Shown piece by piece: positions 5,626-8,073 of a DNA stretch of 8,073 nucleotides. The stretch is taken from NCBI GenBank assembly GCA_937907165.1, contig CALCUH010000212.1:1-8073 (forward strand), in the 5' to 3' direction. Below the pieces are notes generated by a model. The model was not told the DNA's origin and made no database searches. It saw nothing but the letters and a program-made list of their open reading frames with translations. How positions within the stretch are numbered: position 1 is the stretch's first letter; every line of letters starts with the position of its first letter. Origin of the DNA: an uncultured Bacteroidales bacterium. GTDB taxonomy: Bacteria; Bacteroidota; Bacteroidia; Bacteroidales; Paludibacteraceae. The position numbers were made by a program, and so were the translations under genes.

Positions 5626-7338
5626 ATGAAGAAAAAATTACTCTTATTTTCTGTGGTGGCAAGTGCTTTTTTGAATGCTTACGCAGGTGGAATTTTAAAT
5701 CCGGTAACACCAACACCGATCGATCAACTTACTGATACGACCATTGACGGTAAGTCGTTCATTAAAATTTATAATGCTAATGATCTTTATGGATTTAGAA
5801 ATGCTGTTTCTGACAAATCGAATGGCTCATTAAATGCGATTTTAATGGATAATATTATGGTAAATGAAGACGTTTGGAAAAGCAGTGATGAAGGGAATAT
5901 AATTTTATCAGAAAATCTAATTTCATGGGAAACTGAGACAGGATCATACAATGGTGTGTTTGATGGTAATAACTGTTTTATATTTGGACTGTATGGAGCA
6001 CCCTTGTTTGCGGAAATTGGTGAAAAAGGTGAGGTGAAGGACGTAGTAATTATGGGATCTTATTTCGATCAACATAAAATTTTTGAAATAGATAATCACG
6101 AAAAAAGGTATGTGGGAAGCGTTTGTTATACAAATTATGGAACTATTTCGGGCTGTGTTTCTGCTGAAAATTTTATAACTGCAGATAATTTTGTTGGAGG
6201 TATTGCTGGCGATAATTATGGCTTGATTTTGAAATGCTTTGATAACTATTCTGTAATTAGCTACACTTCTATAGCTCCTGCCGCAGGTAATATCTGTGGA
6301 TACAATCATGATGGTGCTAAAATACAGAATTGTGAAAGCTTTAATGACAACAATTTGAATTTGACATTTAATGGCAATGGCGGAATCAATGAGGATGATG
6401 GCTCAACTTTCTTAGTTTATATATTTGATATTAAGGAAAAAAAGAGCTTTTTAAAAATAGTGGATGGAAATGACCTATCGAAGATGAAATTCGATCAAGA
6501 TTTGATAGGTGTAGTTGACGCTATTGAGAATTCTATTTCTGTGGATTCTATCAAAAAGTTGATGAAACCATTTACTTTTATGATTGAACAAATAGATGAA
6601 ACACATTCGTGTTACTATACACCAAAGTTTGTTGTGGATGATAGCAAATCTTTTGATAATGTATCGTATCGAACTATGTTTGGTGGTTTTTTAGTTGATA
6701 CTTTTGTGTATAATCGTGTACCTACAAGCGATATTGTGACATTTTGTTTGCCTGTAGATATTCCAGTTGAAAAGGTTAATGGAGATGTATATGTTTTTGA
6801 TGGATATAAAGATTCAACTCTTCATTTTTCAAAAGTTGAAGATGCTGTTTTGACAACTTCAACACCTTATCTTGTAAAGAATGTGGATAAAAGTAAAAAT
6901 CTTATAGATGAATTATATAATGTAATGGTGTTATATAATATGGATAATTCTGGATTGGAGCATAATGGTATAATACATTGTGGAAACATAGTATATGATG
7001 TTGTTAATGTATCAATGCCAGGTGTAAATTTGTATGCTTACAATGATGGTAAATTTTGTCAGTTCGATGAGATATTACTTCGTCCATTCCGTACATTCTT
7101 TCAATTTAAAGAAGAACCTTCTCCATCTCCTCGACCACGTGCGTTTTCTGTTTCATTTGATGATAACACAACAGGTGTAGTGATGATTGAAGATAATAAG
7201 GTTGTTTCTGACATTGTTACGGTTTATGATGCTTTAGGCAGAGTGGTTCGCACCAATGTTGAGTCTGCAACATGCTTCGAAGGGTTGTCGGCTGGCGTAT
7301 ATGTTGTGAACGGACAAAAGTTTATCGTAAAAGAGTAG
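5626..7338 (+). CDS. Secreted surface protein with GLUG-like repeats and T9SS-type C-terminal domain
   Basis: A 570-residue protein of unknown function. It has a clear signal peptide (MKKKLLLFSVVASAFLNAYA, cleavage after residue 20). Residues about 105-240 hold repeated Gly/Asn-rich units of the GLUG type (YVGSVCYTNYGTISGC, FVGGIAGDNYGLILKC, GNICGYNHDGAKIQNC), which usually stack as a beta-helix in adhesin-like proteins. Residues about 365-495 (TFCLPVDIP ... VYVFDGYKDSTLHF ... TPYLVK ... LLRPFRTFFQF) follow a pattern I associate with large surface proteins of Prevotella and Bacteroides. After a Pro/Ser linker (EEPSPSPRPR, 496-505) the end (VTVYDALGRVV ... GLSAGVYVVNGQKFIVKE) resembles a T9SS type A sorting domain, without an obvious PNP motif. 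GC is much lower than in the genes to the left (about 32% versus 47-62% in hand-counted 60-base samples), which suggests transfer or fast evolution. Probably transcribed with the 46-residue peptide. Confidence 0.88.
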   Translation: MKKKLLLFSVVASAFLNAYAGGILNPVTPTPIDQLTDTTIDGKSFIKIYNANDLYGFRNAVSDKSNGSLNAILMDNIMVNEDVWKSSDEGNIILSENLISWETETGSYNGVFDGNNCFIFGLYGAPLFAEIGEKGEVKDVVIMGSYFDQHKIFEIDNHEKRYVGSVCYTNYGTISGCVSAENFITADNFVGGIAGDNYGLILKCFDNYSVISYTSIAPAAGNICGYNHDGAKIQNCESFNDNNLNLTFNGNGGINEDDGSTFLVYIFDIKEKKSFLKIVDGNDLSKMKFDQDLIGVVDAIENSISVDSIKKLMKPFTFMIEQIDETHSCYYTPKFVVDDSKSFDNVSYRTMFGGFLVDTFVYNRVPTSDIVTFCLPVDIPVEKVNGDVYVFDGYKDSTLHFSKVEDAVLTTSTPYLVKNVDKSKNLIDELYNVMVLYNMDNSGLEHNGIIHCGNIVYDVVNVSMPGVNLYAYNDGKFCQFDEILLRPFRTFFQFKEEPSPSPRPRAFSVSFDDNTTGVVMIEDNKVVSDIVTVYDALGRVVRTNVESATCFEGLSAGVYVVNGQKFIVKE

Positions 7339-7378
7339 GGGCGTATAACATACACCCATGTTGGGATAGCATACGCCC
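7339..7378 (+). repeat. Hairpin immediately after the stop codon (REP-like repeat or processing stem)
   Basis: GGGCGTAT (7339-7346) pairs perfectly with ATACGCCC (7371-7378). Between them AACAT/ATGTT (7347-7351 and 7358-7362) can form an inner stem around ACACCC. The outer arm begins at the base after the TAG stop, and TAGGGGCGTAT resembles dispersed palindromic repeats seen in many bacterial genomes (from memory). No U-run follows, so it is unlikely to be a simple terminator; it could protect the upstream message or set the ratio between the two genes. Confidence 0.5.
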
Positions 7379-7415
7379 TCATTGAAATTATGTATAACAT
7401 TAAAACAATAATAAT

Positions 7416-7556
7416 ATGAAAAAACAGATATTCGAAACTCCCGAGATGGAGATGATAGAGATAACAGTGAATGATGTGATAGCGACCAGTGGAGAGTATG
7501 ACTACTTTCAAGGTTTGCCATCAGGAGATCCTCTTCCATTCGGTGAGGCTGAGTAA
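7416..7556 (+). CDS. Small 46-residue peptide, Bacteroidales short-peptide type (unknown function)
   Basis: The peptide opens MKKQIFETPEMEMIEITVND and continues VIATSGEYDYFQGLPSGDPL, ending PFGEAE. It has a Lys-rich start, a Pro at residue 9, an alternating hydrophobic/acidic stretch, the motif DVIATS (20-25), then an acidic tail rich in Gly, Pro and Tyr. I recall many unannotated Bacteroidales peptides of this plan (MKK...P...VE....D.I.TS..., 40-60 residues); their role is unknown to me. There is no hydrophobic signal segment and no Cys. The start codon is preceded by AATAATAAT, normal for this phylum. It lies 77 bp after the 570-residue gene, with no promoter of its own seen, and 19 bp before a strong terminator, so the two form a likely transcription unit. 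Coding is supported by position, composition and family resemblance; a processed or secreted product is speculation. Confidence 0.75.
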   Translation: MKKQIFETPEMEMIEITVNDVIATSGEYDYFQGLPSGDPLPFGEAE

Positions 7557-7575
7557 AAATAAGTAAAGTATAATG

Positions 7576-7607
7576 AAAAGACGGGAGACTTTCTTCCGTC
7601 TTTTTTT
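7576..7607 (+). terminator. Strong intrinsic terminator after the 46-residue peptide gene
   Basis: AAAAGACGG (7576-7584) pairs perfectly with CCGTCTTTT (7596-7604) around an 11-nt loop, and the T-run continues to 7607 (ten T in eleven bases counting from 7599). It ends the transcription unit starting near 5563 and supports the reading of the short gene as the last of that unit. Confidence 0.9.
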
Positions 7608-7657
7608 GTCTGAAAAACCGACAAAGAAAAAACGTGAAAATTAGAATTATAAATTAA

Positions 7658-7833
7658 GAAACTGTTTAAAAATTCACGAAAAAGTTTCTTGTTGTTTTTT
7701 AATGAATACTTTTTGTCTGTTTTAATCATTTCCTCAGTCACAATGGAACGCCATTGCTCCTATCGGAAATAATCAAAATATCCTAAAAAAAGTCTCTCAT
7801 AAAAATCTCCAATAAAAAAATTTAAACAGCTTC
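7658..7833. mobile_element. 176-bp MITE-like element with terminal inverted repeats and TAA flanks
   Basis: GAAACTGTTTAAA (7658-7670) and the reverse complement of 7821-7833 (GAAGCTGTTTAAA) match at 12 of 13 positions. Directly outside, TAA occurs in the same orientation on both sides (7655-7657 and 7834-7836), as expected of a 3-bp target duplication. GA-starting ends with a TNA duplication recall the IS1031 group of the IS5 family, from memory. The interior is A/T-rich, has no transposase frame and carries a small perfect hairpin CAATGG-AACG-CCATTG (7741-7756). It is probably a non-autonomous element moved by an IS5-like transposase elsewhere in the genome. The 8-bp mismatch-prone interior ends make the exact boundaries uncertain by a base or two. 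Confidence 0.55.
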
Positions 7834-8014
7834 TAAAATCAGGCGATTAAAATAAAAAATATATTCTTTGCAATGTTTCATGGGAAAAGCTAAATGAAAA
7901 AGCCGTGGTTAAAGGATTTTATTAGCGCAAAAATAGGGTTGGAAATTCGAGAATAAGCCTTATTTTTGCAAATTAATATGCAATAAAGGCGTAGTGGTTT
8001 CGTTTAACGAAAGG
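7834..8014. other. A/T-rich non-coding stretch with an inverted repeat and a promoter-like site
   Basis: No convincing gene. GCAAAAATA (7927-7935) and TATTTTTGC (7961-7969) form a perfect 9-bp inverted repeat around 25 bp. Its right arm also reads TATTTTTG (7961-7968), an exact -7 box, with GTTG (7938-7941) 19 bp upstream as a weak -33 box, pointing to the right edge. Further right TTTCGT-TTA-ACGAAA (7998-8012) forms a short perfect hairpin just past the stop codon of the possible minus-strand gene. Reading frames downstream of the promoter-like site close quickly, so a gene in plus orientation would have to start beyond the window. Confidence 0.35.
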
Positions 8015-8073
8015 TTACCCTCGGATTAGCAGTTTTTCATCAAGGCGAATGTGAAATTCGCCCGTTAAAAATA
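8015..8073 (-). CDS. Possible C-terminal end of a minus-strand gene running in from the right edge
   Basis: On the minus strand the frame from base 8071 reads FLTGEFHIRLDEKLLIRG and then TAA (8017-8015), eighteen residues open to the window edge. The mix of charged and hydrophobic residues looks protein-like and could be the tail of a transposase or another enzyme, but it is too short to assign. A short hairpin (7998-8012) follows the stop, without a U-run. The perfect 7-bp inverted repeat GGCGAAT/ATTCGCC (8044-8050, 8056-8062) would lie inside this frame, so a structured RNA is the alternative reading. Confidence 0.3.
   Translation of the reverse strand, partial: FLTGEFHIRLDEKLLIRG

Noticed and set aside
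5944..6309. 121-codon minus-strand open frame in the 570-residue gene
   Set aside because: Antisense to the GLUG-like repeat region; Ile/Ser/Asn-rich translation typical of complementing A/T-rich coding DNA.
7224..7539. Minus-strand open frames of 95 and 101 codons across the peptide gene
   Set aside because: They run antisense to the surface-protein C-terminus and the 46-residue peptide and through the hairpin at 7339-7378; no coding signal of their own.
7508..7741. 77-codon minus-strand open frame beginning in the MITE-like element
   Set aside because: It crosses the element boundary, the strong plus-strand terminator and the end of the short peptide gene, and its Lys/Phe/Ser-rich translation shows no motif.

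Overview
The window looks like chromosomal DNA from a member of the order Bacteroidales. Four things point there: a Bacteroidetes-style peptide chain release factor 1, two secreted proteins ending in type IX secretion (T9SS) type A C-terminal domains, start sites preceded by A/T-rich stretches rather than Shine-Dalgarno motifs, and candidate promoters of the Bacteroidetes -33/-7 type (TTTG-like, about 19-20 bp, TAnnTTTG). T9SS cargo favours a Prevotella/Porphyromonas/Tannerella/Muribaculaceae-like lineage over classical gut Bacteroides, but that is inference.

Left to right: (1) 1-803, minus strand, prfA (RF1) without its C-terminus, with a candidate promoter at 917-948. (2) 1134-2126, plus strand, a lipoprotein of the SMP-30/gluconolactonase family, with a promoter just upstream. 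(3) 2185-5046, minus strand, a 953-residue secreted multidomain protein: signal peptide, two InlB-type repeats, lamin-tail-like domain, chitobiase C-terminal-like domain, CotH kinase-like domain and T9SS C-terminal domain. Genes 2 and 3 converge, and the hairpin between them has the polarity of a terminator for gene 3. (4) 5047-5625, a long intergenic region with divergent candidate promoters, an 81-bp inverted-repeat element and a 12-bp palindrome. (5) 5626-7338, plus strand, a 570-residue A/T-rich secreted protein with GLUG-like repeats and a T9SS-type C-terminus. It is followed by a hairpin that starts at its stop codon and by a 46-residue peptide gene (7416-7556) closed by a strong intrinsic terminator. 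(6) 7608-8073, A/T-rich DNA with a 176-bp MITE-like element flanked by TAA, further inverted repeats, and a possible 3' end of a minus-strand gene entering from the right edge.

The left part is ordinary core and envelope gene content. The right part, from about 5050 onward, is accessory in character: low GC, small mobile-element-like repeats, a poorly conserved surface protein, and a short peptide of a type often seen in Bacteroidales but without a known function. The most interesting items are the 46-residue peptide linked to the T9SS cargo protein, the multidomain secreted CotH-like kinase, and the two short terminal-inverted-repeat elements. I saw no CRISPR array, tRNA, rRNA or complete transposase gene.
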